A stretch of 64,000 nt of DNA from Spirometra erinaceieuropaei (taxonomy: Eukaryota > Platyhelminthes > Cestoda > Diphyllobothriidea > Diphyllobothriidae), in NCBI GenBank assembly GCA_902702965.1, contig CACRXP010000177.1, positions 327,207-391,206 on the forward strand. The letters run 5' to 3'. This document shows positions 48,611-59,954 of the stretch, one piece after another. The position numbers and the translations under genes are program-made. The notes under the pieces were generated by a model. It searched no databases and was not told the origin of the DNA. It saw only the letters and a program-made list of their open reading frames with translations. Every line of letters starts with the position of its first letter. The stretch's first letter is position 1.

Positions 48611-48770
48611 GTAAGGTCGTGGCTAAGTAACTGCCATTGAGGTTAGTAACCTTAGTCTCGCCTGTGGCTTGTACGGCCGGCGGCCACATCTCACGGATAA
48701 CTTATTCTCTTAAAGAATTTTTTTAATCTGTCATGATTCATAATAAAAAGGTAGTTTTCAAATTCTTCAG

Positions 48771-48964
48771 GCATAGAAGATGAACAGGCACTGTCCGTAG
48801 AATCTAACTCTTCACCCACACGAGGTAAGGCTTGTACGTTAAAATAGGGTTTTGTAAAATTGTTTGCTTAGAAACCAATTAACGTAATGTGTTTTTTTAC
48901 AGGGGAAGCGCTTTTCTTCGTTGGCATTTTGTTTTATTTCCTGACCTTCAGGACAGATAAATAA
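48771..48964 (+). CDS. 3' end of a small gene: 54-nt symmetric exon plus terminal exon with hydrophobic C-terminus
   Basis: Exon 48771-48824 (54 nt, phase 1 to phase 1) has acceptor TTTTCAAATTCTTCAG and donor GTAAGG. Only one frame is open: IEDEQALSVESNSSPTR, acidic and Ser-rich. After a 78-nt intron ending TTTTTTTACAG, the terminal exon 48903-48964 reads GEALFFVGILFYFLTF then RTDK and TAA. The hydrophobic run of about 13 residues is near the C-terminus, as in a tail-anchored or GPI-like tail. AATAAA overlaps the stop codon (48960-48965). The symmetric short exon again recalls micro-exon genes. Upstream exons are not resolved. Candidates are the signal-like exon at 48543 and an ORF at 47826 with a weak GTAGGT donor that is phase-compatible. 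The function is unknown. Confidence 0.5.
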
Positions 48965-49365
48965 AAACATAAATTGGAAGTGCACGAACCGTGTGCTGCA
49001 AAACGTTCATCATCCTCAACAAGCATGGCTTATACGCTCTACAATATTCGTTCATGAGGTCCTTTGCAATGGTTAAGTAGGCTGTTTTCTCAGATAAAAT
49101 GACAATAAAGATCCTACTTATCTTGAAATTCCTCCTGTTTTTCGGCGAGCCTGAGAATTATACAGCAATTTTGCAGACGGTTTTGCAGGAAAGGAGATAT
49201 TTGCCGACCAAGTAAAATGAACCAACCAAATTTTGGTGTGTACTGATATTTTTGACTGGTTTGAACACTGTATGCAGGATGTCCGGGCACGGGTTTCGGT
49301 TTCCATACTTATTTTCACGTGAATTGAACTAGAATACGTAATACATTACTATCCAGATTTCAAAC

Positions 49366-49677
49366 ATGGTTAAGAGAAGACTAAAGCGTTTGATATTACA
49401 AGGCGGAAGTACAATCGGGGATGACCCCGTCGGCAGAAATCAATATTTAGAATATATGCCTCGAATAAGGGGAAAGGTAAAAGATATTGGTCATGCAACT
49501 TCCTCGCCGATCATTAATCACTGGCTTCGTCCACACAGTATACTTATTTTGGATAATTGGCGATCCCACACAGCTCACGGTAATCCTAATCTGGCAGGCG
49601 ATACTGTCGGACATTCCTATTGGTTCGCCGATCCCGCCGGAGAAGTGACAACGAATGGGGAGGAATTTTATTGAAAA
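49366..49677 (+). mobile_element. Merlin (IS1016/ISXO2-like) DDE transposase remnant
   Basis: The 102-residue ORF matches the end of this transposase family: IRPxSxIxxDxWRxH (here LRPHSILILDNWRSH), then the tail LAGDTVGHSYWFADPAGEV and an NGEE stretch standing for the usual H-T-N-x-I-E. The D of ILDNW is the expected second acidic residue. The first acidic motif and the N-terminal zinc-binding part are missing or unrecognisable, so it is a fragment. A downstream unit (49680-49962) is repeated at 50415-50722. Confidence 0.65.
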
Positions 49678-49679
49678 AT

Positions 49680-49962
49680 TATTAATAAAAAACGTACTGG
49701 TGCTGTATGCGGACCTGTTAGTGACCTGACCCAGGACCAATTAAACATCACAAAGTAACGCCCTTAGTTCCTGTTGTCCAATAATTCCTTTTTCTCGGAG
49801 CCGGTATCCGTTCATACATCGAGTTCACAAAATTCATAATTCAGAGGTTGTCTCATAAATTTTATGGCTTATGCCTATACTGTTAGGCTAAATCCTACGC
49901 CCTTAGGTAGGCGTCTTTTCTGTAGTAAGGAATTGTCGTCCTGCATTGCTGACGTTGCGTAC
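49680..49962 (+). repeat. Merlin 3'-flank unit, copy 1
   Basis: About 280 bp, about 85 percent identical by eye to 50443-50722 (for example GGCTAAATCCTACG-CCTTAGGTA and TAGTAAGGAATTGTCGTCC in both). It directly follows the transposase remnant and ends where a half MITE begins. Confidence 0.75.
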
Positions 49963-50405
49963 CACATTCGTAAATGCAGATACATGACGTTTCATGAACG
50001 GCCATTTAACGGTATTAAAAAATCGCACAATTAGAAACTTTTTTTTAAAACCAAATTATACTTATCTTTTGAGTATGAAATTGGAAGAAGACGTGATTTT
50101 CTACCGAATAAGTAAAAGAATGAATATTTTTATGCTTGTTTTTCATGAAATATAATTGAATTTTCTAGGGCATCGAAAATCAATGAGAAAATTGCATGCT
50201 ACTTAAGTCGTCATTTTTGCAGAGTATGGATCTTGCATGCAGCCCAAAATAAGTTCTTTCGAAAGCCGACACCCTGAGTTAACTGGATTATTATAGATTT
50301 ATGCTGCACCATAATTAGTTTTACAACACTACTTAATTTATCTTTTCGAAACGAGAACGCATTTCGAAATTTTGGTTGACATTTCATGAGTTAGCACATC
50401 AACTG
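49963..50405. mobile_element. Palindromic MITE family, right-half copy
   Basis: Only the right half is present, from the central region (compare 40190) to the terminus CATTTCATGAGTTAGC...ACTG and TA. It sits between two direct copies of a 280-bp unit. Confidence 0.75.
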
Positions 50406-50414
50406 TACAACGAA

Positions 50415-50722
50415 AGGGATCGAACGTTATTTAAAAATTATAAAAAAGCTTACTGGTGCTGCATGCAGACCTGTTAGTGACCTGATCCAGGATCATTTAA
50501 ACATCGCAAATGGACGCCTTTGGTTCCTGTGGTCTGATAATTAATTTTTCTCGGAGCCCCTATCCGTTCCTACATCAACTTCACAAAATTCATAATTCAG
50601 AGATTGTCTTTTAAATTTTATGGCTTAACTGCATACTTTTAGGCTAAATCCTACGTCCTTAGGTAAGTGTCTTTTCTGTAGTAAGGAATTGTCGTCCGGC
50701 GTTGCTAACGTTGCGTGCCTCG
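50415..50722 (+). repeat. Merlin 3'-flank unit, copy 2
   Basis: Second direct copy of the 280-bp unit. Its left edge still shows a little similarity to the end of the transposase ORF (CGAAAGGGATCGAACG against CGAATGGGGAGGAATT), so it may be the tail of a second Merlin copy. Confidence 0.7.
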
Positions 50723-50877
50723 CAGTACAATCACTCTAGTTAAGTAGTGATTAAATCAGTTAGTTCTGTGACTATTGGTAAAATCTAAGTTACATGAGGT
50801 GGCGGGAAAATTCGTCTTAATTACATTTATTTAGGCCATTGCTACGGAAAAGAGCAAACGTCACCTGAATTATTTGG

Positions 50878-51830
50878 CCTAACTCATCAAATGTTAACTG
50901 GAAATCTGGAATGTGTCCTTGACTAAAAAGGGCTGCGTAGATGGAGTTTTAGTATTGATTATCGTGCAACCAGCTTGTGGATGAGCTTCGTTTAGTTAAC
51001 CCACAAAAACCGCTTTGGCATAAAGATAAATGTTGGACTAGTATGCATCTTTTACATTTCCATTTTATGCTCTCCTAAATTTAACTTATCTTTATGCAAA
51101 ATATACACATGAACGTTCTTTCTTGTGTCCATTTGACGGAAAATTAAGTTTTGTTTCAGACTTTTTGCTTGAAAAAAGGGCATGTTTACCTTTTGAAATG
51201 CATGTATGAATTCATACAACATCATGACTTTCCATGGAAAGACAACGAACGTGTTCATTGTTGCATACATTCAAAAGCATCATTACTTACTGCAGTAACT
51301 AATGCTGCTTTTGAATGTATGCAACAATGAACACGTTCGTTGTAAAATTTTATGAGCGCTATACGCAGCATGCGATTTTGGAATCCTAAGTGCAAATCCA
51401 ACTGCCCGTAGGATTAGAAATAATACAGGACTCAAGAAAGTCTTTAGAAATAAAAATCGAGTATAAATCCAGGGAAAACGTAATTCTCTGTAAATGAGCA
51501 CAAGTATAAATATAATCGTGCTTGTCTTCTACAAAATATACGCAGTTTTATAAGGACATCAAAAATTTAAAAATGCACATTATTTAAGCGGTCATCTCTT
51601 ACAAAAATAGGTTTCACAGGCTGTCTAGACAAAGCTCCTTTTAAACTTGCCATCCTGGAATGAGTATAATGTCTTGAGATTATGTTGCAAGCTAATCAGC
51701 ACAACAACCCCATTGCACCTATCACCCGAACGTTCAGCTTGAAGCTCATTTAAGAAATACTTCTTGATCGGAAACACGTTTCAGACTTTTGACAAATATT
51801 TTGTGAGATAGGCCAGATACTGCACATCCG
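50878..51830. mobile_element. Palindromic MITE family, old full-length copy
   Basis: The left end reads GGCCTAACTCATCAAATGTT and the right end near 51800 is its degraded complement. Overall divergence is high, yet the centre is a perfect 38-bp inverted repeat (51242-51279 with 51306-51343). Confidence 0.6.
51242..51343. repeat. Perfect 38-bp hairpin at the centre of an old palindromic element
   Basis: 51242-51279 and 51306-51343 are exact reverse complements with a 26-nt loop, while the rest of the surrounding palindromic element is strongly diverged. Confidence 0.9.
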
Positions 51831-51839
51831 TGAGTCCAT

Positions 51840-53240
51840 TAAAACGTTTCCAGAGGCGGGCTGGCACGGTTCGAATTTGTATGATACTTGGAGAAATGTG
51901 GAGTTATTTGGTATCATTGCTATTGTCATCTCCTAATTCCTTAGTGTACATGTCATCATACGATCGCCGTGCGTAAGTCATCGTCGGTTAAAATCCCTTG
52001 TCCGTGAACTCAGTCAATCTATCTTTGTTAAATGGAGAAAATGGGTGAGTGAACCAGTGGAGTCTGAAACTGAGGTCTGTTTGAGAGTGTTTAAGGGGAG
52101 AAGCGAAGGATTTACGTACGCCTATGAGAGGTCCTAGCGCTTTTTATCATCACCTATCTCCAAATTTCAAAAGGCATCCCTTGATAATGTTGTATAAGCA
52201 TCGGATCGTTTGGCTGGTATTATCTGATTCAGGGTAACCAATTACTTTGTAAATGCACATCGAGATGATTTATGAAGAAGTTATCCGTTATTTCTGGTCA
52301 AAATGGATGTAGAATCAGGGAAAAAAAACTTTGTACATTTGACTGTCCTTTCGCTGAACGCACAAGGGGACGCTGTCAGTTCATGTATAAATATGCGTAT
52401 GCAATTAAAGTACACCTGTAGAACATAAGCAAGTGGTGTGTACCAATATTAACAATAATAGATTTTCTAACGCTGTCTTCTGAAATTTTCGAAGTTGCGA
52501 GCAAGCAACAAACCAGGAAAATGAGCGGGCAGGTAAAAACGTCTTGTGCAGTTATATAGGTGCGAGTTCGAATATTCGTAATCAGATATTTCAACAAAGT
52601 AAAAATGTAATATTATTGGTGAATTTTTTTGGGGGAAAACATCCAGACTGAAGAATCGCAGAGGCTCTGAAAGACAGCACGAGAGTTACAATTTTGATGG
52701 ATGGTAGATGAGTTTCTGCAGGGGCTATCCGGTTTGGCGTATATCCTTCTCCCTCTTCGGATGAATTTATCGTCAAAACTTAAGATCTGTTTGGCCGTCT
52801 CCTCCTTGCATATTGACATTCCAATAAGTGGTAACAGTTGACGTAACGTTGGACAGGATATGAACAAGCCGGCTCTCATGGTTCTCAGCACCCCTCAATC
52901 TTCTTGACTGGATGTCGTCCACGACCGACCGCTTCAAATTTCTCCCAGCCACCTTCAACGTGTGGACAATTAAGTGCTCGGACAGTAGAGTCCTTCACAT
53001 CCCGCTTGTCTTTCGAACCGATCATTCTTCACCGTTTTAGTCAGCACGGTCTACCTTCTAATGAGTCCTTTCGGGATAGAAATTGAGTAATTCAATGCAG
53101 TCAGTCTCTGTGGAGGCGTTATCTGCAGATGCGAACCGATTGAGCCAGTACTGCTCAGGGTTTACTATGCCTCCATCTCCTCATCAGGAGGCGAGAAATG
53201 TGGTCAAATGGCCCGATGTCAAGGCAGGAAACGTCTGAAG
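51840..53240. other. No recognised feature
   Basis: AT-rich to mixed sequence without splice-bounded open exons or recognised repeats. Confidence 0.45.
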
Positions 53241-53254
53241 TTGTTTAAGGAATC

Positions 53255-53410
53255 TGGTGCAGTTACAGACAGAGCAACTATGTCGGCGAATCTGGGGAAT
53301 CCTCAAGAACGTAAATGTTTGGGCGTGCAGCTCTCAGGTGGCGGCTCATTCGGCGAGACCCGGCAACATCATCAAATTTGAAGAGGTTGAATTCCTTGCA
53401 AGAGGTGGCA
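53255..53410 (+). repeat. Repeat pair with 56640-56815
   Basis: Shared pieces: ATCTGGTGCAGTT-AGACAGAGCAACTA-GTCGG at the left and GCGGCTCATTC...AATTTGAAGAGGTTGAATTCCTTGCAAG at the right (56745-56805 equivalent). Confidence 0.6.
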
Positions 53411-53689
53411 ACCACGAAATTCGCGAGTTGCCTGAGTCATGCTTCTCCTGCCCACATTCAGTTAACAAGCACGATGACCTTTCGCCTCCATATTTTGTGC
53501 TGTGATTTTGCCCCGGCAAAATAATTAGCCACTCGGGGAGGACGCGGGCCACCAAAAGTTCCGGTGGCAGACAGCCAAATGCCTGAGTAATCGTCTCGCC
53601 AATAATCAAAAACGATGATGAGAGTACGTCAGTTGACGACTCAAGGGCGGGCCAACAAGCCCTCGTCGCTTCCGGTTCAGGCCCAGAAC

Positions 53690-53880
53690 ATGAATGCGCG
53701 ATCTGTTGCTTATAGTGGACATGTGGCTGCATTTCAACTTCGTCTTATATACACTCGATGTACTTCCATCACTCTTATCTGCGATTATGGGCTCGAGTGA
53801 GAATCTGGAACGCCAGGCCAATAAGATTCTTGCTTCAACAGTCGATTTTTCTTCCTCTTCTGAAATCGCCTCTTCACTTC
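53690..53880 (-). repeat. Dispersed repeat, family of 6985-7220
   Basis: CTCGAGTGAGAATCTGGAACGCCAGGCCAATAAGATTCTTGCTTC, read here in two parts (53792-53811 and 53812-53835), corresponds to the complement of GCCTGACGTTTCGGATTCTC. Confidence 0.5.
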
Positions 53881-53889
53881 CGTTGGCCA

Positions 53890-55840
53890 TTGGCCTACCT
53901 ATAGACTCCAGTTCTTTACAGGTGGTCTTACGTCAATTTCATGACCGCGCCTAGGGTAAATGAACTTGGATTAAGGACGAAATATAGGCTCAGACAGTTG
54001 CGAAACATTACAAACAAGGGCAGAAAGACTAAAATGATTGTTTTTGACTTCTCAACCGACAATGTATCTGTCAAGGTATGCCGTGGCATTTCTGAATTAC
54101 ACCGGCCACAATGGACGGCCATAATGACCACCGGAGTTCGGAGGACGATCAAAAAAGATACGTTATTACTTCGTGATTAAGCTATTTAAGATTCCGAATC
54201 ATGTTTATTCTTTTTTAAGACCAGCCTGCTGACCTTATCTAAGCCAGATAAGAAATATACTCCAATATTAATTGCGAAAATATAACAATTCGATAATTTG
54301 AGTTGCTTAAAGAAACATCTCTTCTGTACATAGTAACAACTTAATTAGGCGTACGGCCCGAAGAGTGATGTTGATCCAATTACACACAGACATTTTCAAT
54401 TTGAAATCAACATGTCGCTTAGAAGGAACAAGTCCGTAGGTCGTTCCCTACCAATCTATCATTTCAATTTTAAGGGCAAAATCCCACTTTTGACCATCAT
54501 TGCTGAAGCGAAAAGCGTGAGCGCGGGAATATGCTTGGTGTCCTCTCTGAACCCTGGAACGATACTGGCGGCCGCGTAGAATCAGACAGTGAGGAATCTG
54601 CGCTGAAGTTTTCGTCTGTCTACCTCGGTGTCTGTCCCGATTCGCTACCTCCACCTGGTGGATGGTCATCCACTCGTCTACGCGTGCCTCGCACGACCCG
54701 GTCACCACAGCGTATGTCAAGATTTAAGAAAGGGCGGTTCGGTTCCTGCGTGCGTGAGAGTGTCATAGGGACCACATTATGAGGGGGCCATTGAAACTTG
54801 TGGTTTCTCCCATAACTGAAAAGCGGCTCCTGCGCTTCCCCTGTCCGTAACGTTGATTCGCGGTTCTTTCCGCCTCAGGATAGACGACTTGCTGATGAGC
54901 GGAGTGTGATGGGGAGTAATAGTGGCGGTTAAGGTGGGGGCGGGAAAGTTGGGGTTGGAGAAAGTTGTCCATGGATGCAGAAACTTTATACCTCGGCGGT
55001 AGTTTGCGTTCCCCGCCTTCCTGCCAAACTACCAGTCCCTCGTAGGCAACCAAAACATTCAACGTTACCCACCCAACCTACTGATTCACTTGACCTCATG
55101 ACTACTCTCCTCTTGCCGGTTTCTTTGCGTGCACCGTCTTCGATACTGTGGACTACCTTAATGAGTCCCCGGACGGGTTACTTGCAGTTGGCCCTGAGGA
55201 GCTGGCTCTCCAATTCAGACGGAGATTTCCCATCCTGCCCATCCCACTTCCCCTCAACTTAGCTGTCGCTGACACTAGCGCCGGTGCCGGCTGTGTGAAC
55301 GAAAAACAAGAAAACAAGGAAGAGTCTTTGTTGATAACCTGTATTTGCAACTGAACCTGAACATGTTCCATCCGAACGTAAGCCCAGATCGCACAATTTC
55401 TGGAGCATTTGCGCTAGACGCGGAAGGCTTGCATGCGCTTAGGGCGCTTCAGACTTACCCTCCCGCAGCCACCAGTTAGGCAGAGATTGTGTGGACCGAA
55501 CAATCTCAGAAGCCCGCTGACGCAAGCTGACACACCTGACAGCAACATGGTGCTGACTGTCTGTCGGCTTCGTCCGAGAAGGCAAAAGAAAGTCAATGTG
55601 TTCCATTTGAATTGATGTTTGCGGAGTATCCTGGCCAAAAGACGGCGTTCGCAGGTGTGGCCATCGTTTGGTGGCCACTTTTGTTCTGTGCTCGTGTTGC
55701 AACTTGAGTTACGCAGACTTTCTACACAAAATAGCGTTTGCAGTTTTTGGCCAGTGTTCCATGACCTTATGCCTGGGTACGTGGAGACAGTTTTGCGTGT
55801 ACATGTTCAATCAATCAATCAGCATCATTCAGCATAATTT
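53890..55840. other. Mixed old repeats, no gene recognised
   Basis: Includes GC-rich pieces (54530-55380) with ORFs below 100 codons on both strands and no domain. There may be a remnant of the GC-rich repeat at 54530-54725. Confidence 0.4.
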
Positions 55841-55844
55841 GAAT

Positions 55845-56075
55845 AAATCACGGAAGCCCTTAAAACTCCATTTAAACAGTACATGTATGAATGTAAATAG
55901 TTAAATTGCAAAATGTTACATGTGGTTTTGATTTGCAGAATGCATAAATCTAGTGGTGGAACATAAATGTGAAAAAGATGTGGCATATGTGAAATAACGG
56001 CGAAAAAATTCATTCACTGCAATCGAACTGAAAATTTTCATTTGGGTCAAGGTTAATGTGCACAAAAGAATCTGT
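55845..56075 (-). mobile_element. Solo LINE 3' UTR
   Basis: Collinear with 9130-9360, the 3' UTR of the minus-strand LINE there (shared AAGCCCT-AAAACTC, TGGATAAATCTA-like and GGATCTGTTG-like pieces). An ATTG-type short repeat lies at its 3' side on the minus strand (55807-55820). Confidence 0.5.
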
Positions 56076-56109
56076 TGGCGCTAGAGGCAAAAAGTGAGTT
56101 CCAGGGAGC

Positions 56110-56290
56110 AGTTCAGAGGGAGAAGAAGATGCAATCACTGGAACAAAAGTTTATTGGCCCGACGTTTCGGATTCTCACTCGGACTCTTTATCAGAGACGG
56201 TTGCAGATGAAGTAATAGAGGCACAAAGACTGTAGTATTTATATTACGTGGCTGCCGTGGGACCACATACGTACAATAATTTACAGCCCT
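56110..56290 (+). repeat. Dispersed repeat, family of 6985-7220
   Basis: Carries GAAGATGCAATCACTGGAAC, CCGACGTTTCGGATTCTCAC, TATCAGAGACGGTTGCAGAT and TGGCTGCCGTGGGACCACAT in the family order. Confidence 0.65.
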
Positions 56291-56567
56291 CGTGATCGCC
56301 GATAGGGATCGTAATTAAGGCGATTATGGCTCATCAGTCTGCGTCCGAGTCGTTAATTGCCGCAATTTCATCATCCATGTTGGATATTGACGAGATGATG
56401 ACTCGACAATAGTTGAGCGTCCGCATCCTCCCCACGTGACTGAGTCTCCTCTTTAGGGAATGTCAGCACTGAATAGGGTACCTTGAGGACATTGCGCTAG
56501 TTAATGGATTGCGGGACTGAGAACCATGATTCGAGCAGCTCGCGGCTTACGAGGTCCTCTGTCCTTG

Positions 56568-56800
56568 CGAGGATTCAAGCCTCTTGAAACTTGAAAATAT
56601 GGCAGGGTCACGTGGAATTAGCTGCTACCGGATCTGGTGCAGTTGTGAACAGAGCAACTACGTCGGAGAAACTGGGAGATTATTCCGGACGCCAATGGCT
56701 GAGCACGCAGCAGCGGTGAGGAAAGATGCCAGTTCTCAGTAGCAGCTCATTCCATAGGACCCTGTCATATTTTCAAGTTCCAAGAGGCTGAAATCCTCGC
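56568..56800. repeat. 58-bp inverted repeat with ~115-bp loop
   Basis: 56568-56625 (GAGGATTCAAGCCTCTTGAA...) is the near-perfect complement of 56742-56800 (...TTCCAAGAGGCTGAAATCCTC). The right arm and loop also match 53255-53410 in direct orientation. Confidence 0.75.
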
Positions 56801-57039
56801 AAGGGTAGACCACCGTATATTTTGCATATTCTGTGCTTGTTTCCTTTAAAACTTATTTGAATTTGCAAGGCCGATTTACAAGAGCTATCCACTTACTCCC
56901 GCTAAACAAATATCACTTGAAGCCACTTGCCAGGGCAAATTCATATAAAAAAATTTGGCCTAAATTGCGCTAAAAACGTAACTCTACATAATGTTAGTTT
57001 TGCCTGTCTTAGGTTGCTTGTCTTTGTTCTTTGGCATAA

Positions 57040-57440
57040 TGTCCTCAGGTGGCCAAAAGGAAGTAGAAGGCATTCAGAGACGCTTTACTAAATCTATGTC
57101 CGAATGTGACGCCATCCACGATTCATACTTAAAATTATGCCATAAATACGACCCTTGACCCCTCTGAAGCAGAAGACTCCAAAGTGGTCTCATTTTGCGA
57201 TTTAGAGTCAAAAACGACCAATGTATTCACAAAAGGAATGTACTAATAAGGCGAAACTTCTCCGAAACATTATTAATAACGAAGGACTAACGATCAAAAC
57301 TATATTCCATATGAAATGCTACTTTATGACATGTTCTCCCAAGCTCTGTCCGATTTTGTCACCTTTGATTGATCAAAACGTCCACTTTTTCACCTGCTAG
57401 TCCAGGTATCTAAGGCTACCAGTCCGGGAGACAAATGAGC
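57040..57440 (+). mobile_element. LINE RT C-terminal fragment
   Basis: A frame reads VEGIQRRFTKSMSEC, followed by degraded L-x-x-LE-RRL-type remnants. This is the hallmark C-terminal block of CR1-like elements. Several stops and frameshifts. Confidence 0.45.
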
Positions 57441-57889
57441 AGTGCGATTAGAACTAAGTCACTGTCAATTCACCAACAACGTCTTATTGGCAGCGACAGT
57501 AATACGCAGAATGCATCCGTTCTCGTCCGTTCACTGAAGTTAAGCCAGGTTTTTCCAGGTTTGTACTAGCAAATGTGGCCGGTAGGGGATACCGGCTGTT
57601 GCTAACATCTCTCTTAGCCAGATGTTATCTCCTTCCCAGAAACACTGCTATCCGAAGCTGTTGGAGAATATGAGCTTGCAGATGTAAGCGCCTTTGTCTG
57701 CAAGTCCGCAGGCGGGCACAAGTTAAGCGGCCACCAGGTATACTAAATACCGTTCTGTAGAATACAGTCTGTTGGATTTGTATGTTAATCGTCCTCATTT
57801 ATGCAATCAGGTAGCTCATCCCCCGTCTACAAGACAGCTAAAAAAATCCTACACCGAGGGCGATATGTAACCATGTAGGCAGCCCAGGC

Positions 57890-58460
57890 CATTGGCCGTT
57901 TTCCCACTTCTCCGTCTGACCCACAGTGGAGAGCGGTATCCGTCTGGTGCGAGGAAGCAGCCTTATTTAGAGACAGCACTGCTTTCCCCGCGAGGGGGAC
58001 GGGGCTATAAAGGGTGTCCTAGACGAATGCTGGCGTCACGTCCTCTAAACGCGCAGACCGTGACTCACAAATGCAAAACACACAATCTAAATCACCAAAT
58101 ACAAAACAATGCTCTTTCTCTTCCACCTCCTCCTCCCCACATAGGCATCTAGGGGAATTCCGCTCACTCTGGCGGCCTGGAATCCTTATTCCCGTTTAGA
58201 TAATCCTGAGAGCCACTGACCAGAACGGAGGACGGCGCTAATGGCTCGGGAAGTGGCGCGCTACAATATAGAAATTGCTGCACTCAGCAAGACTCGGTTT
58301 TCCAAACAAGGCCAAATAGAGGACATGAGTGCTGGCTACAACTTCTGGAATAGTTGCCTCAAGACAGAGCGACGGGACGCGGGCGTCGCCCTTGTCATCC
58401 ACAATGACGACTTCGCCAAGGTCCATAAATACACGCGTGATAGCGCACGGTACTAACTTT
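57890..58460 (+). mobile_element. RTE-like LINE 5' end with endonuclease domain start
   Basis: From 58166 the frame gives LAAWN, then from 58241 MAREVARYNIEIAALSKTRF, an AGYNFWNS stretch and ERRDAGVALVIHND. This is the N-terminal half of an apurinic-type endonuclease as found in RTE-type LINEs, including the SKTRF motif with its catalytic-region context. Upstream is a GC-rich leader containing GGCTATAAAGGG (58003). It is cut off at about 58460. Confidence 0.6.
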
Positions 58461-59189
58461 GTGTTTTGCCTCACTTATGGATAATGCGCAGATGGTTTGG
58501 GGGGGTTCATTGTCAGCGCACTGAGCTTTCGAGCTCTTAATCCCGATCGATGATTTTCGCGATCCTTTATGTCGTATCCCCACTTTCGACCCCGAGCGGT
58601 TTGTTGACGATCACTGTGTAATTCCCCGTTTTCGCCATCCTCTAGTAGTTTTATCGGCCAGCAAATAGGTCTTAAGATCGCATCTCCTATACGTGCTTTG
58701 ATGACCACCTCAGCCTTTAATGTGCCCTCCTCGTTTGAACTCCAAGCGGACTGTGACCGACTGCGTTCGACTTCTTTTTGTCTCGTCACTTTGACCAGGA
58801 CGGTTTCATTCGGGTTAGGAACTCCTCCTTGGCGATGTGCGTCTCGAGTCCCCTATATACTACCACGTGCAGGCCAGCCCTGTTAGACCCCCATATTTAC
58901 CCTTTCATGGGCTACAGTTTTTTTCTCCTCAAAAACCAATCAAATCACGTTCATTTTTTCGGAAAAATTGAGTTTTTTACTGTTTAATAACCAACTTTCA
59001 CTGGCATGAACTGAATACTGTACAGAGTATGCTCTGTCTTTCCAAAATTTAATTGACATTTTACTTTTTTACTTGCATTGATGGTACCCTAGTGGTGCTT
59101 GATAATACTAGTTATTAATTTGTTTATTTATTTTGGGTTTTGACGTCTCGCAAGGCTATTATGTCAAGAAAGTAATCTCATTCAAACGG

Positions 59190-59950
59190 ATCTGGCTGGG
59201 CTGTCTAGGCGAAGTATAGAGCACTAACCGAGGTTGAACCGCAAGTGCCAACGTTTGGGCCACTCCTCCAACCGATCAAATTTATCTGCAATATCTCTTC
59301 GTCGGCAGGACCTTAGATTGAACTTTATACCTTCATGTCATTAGCAAACATTGCTATTTCGCAATCACAAGGTCCTTGCGCAAGCGTTTACGTGTGTTAG
59401 GAACAAAATGGGTGCCAGTACTGAACCCTGGAGGCAGCATCCTCGACCACAGCAGAATCTGACTTTCCTTAACCGATGCACACAACCTTCTGCCGACCAA
59501 CAAGGAAGTCTTCGGTCCATTTGAGGAAGTAACCTCTGAGCAGTTTTATTTCCAGCTTATATAACAGTCTCCTGTGTGGCACAGTGTCAAACGTATTCTG
59601 GAAGTCATTGAAAGCTATACTGACCTCGAACCTGTCGTCGAGAGCTCGGGTCCAGCCCTGGGGATATTGCAGCAAAATTGTCGTACCGGATCTTCCTTTC
59701 CGGAACCCATGTTGGCAATTTGATTGCAGGCCGTAAACTTGAAGGAATTACATCACTTCACTTTGCATGATCCTCTCCAAAACTTAGTTTAGGATGCATG
59801 TCAGGCTTATGGGCCTGTAATTTGTCGTCGATGCCCTGCTACCTCGTTTGTATAACGGAGTAACATGCGTCAAATTCCAATTAATAAGAAGTGGCTTAGT
59901 GTCAAATGAATTCTGAAAGAACATCGACAAAAGCACGGAAAGCTTTGCGG
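59190..59950 (-). mobile_element. CR1-like LINE, inverted 5' segment (element 1)
   Basis: On the minus strand from 59890 to 59200 the RT runs in order: an RPISLT-like degraded region, DFQNTFDTVPHRRLLYKLE (palm A), a region corresponding to PQGSVLGP, AMFANDMKV (palm C, degenerate) and WPKRWHLRFNLG. It joins head-to-head to the plus-strand 3' segment of the same element type at about 59955. Confidence 0.65.
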
Positions 59951-59954
59951 AACC

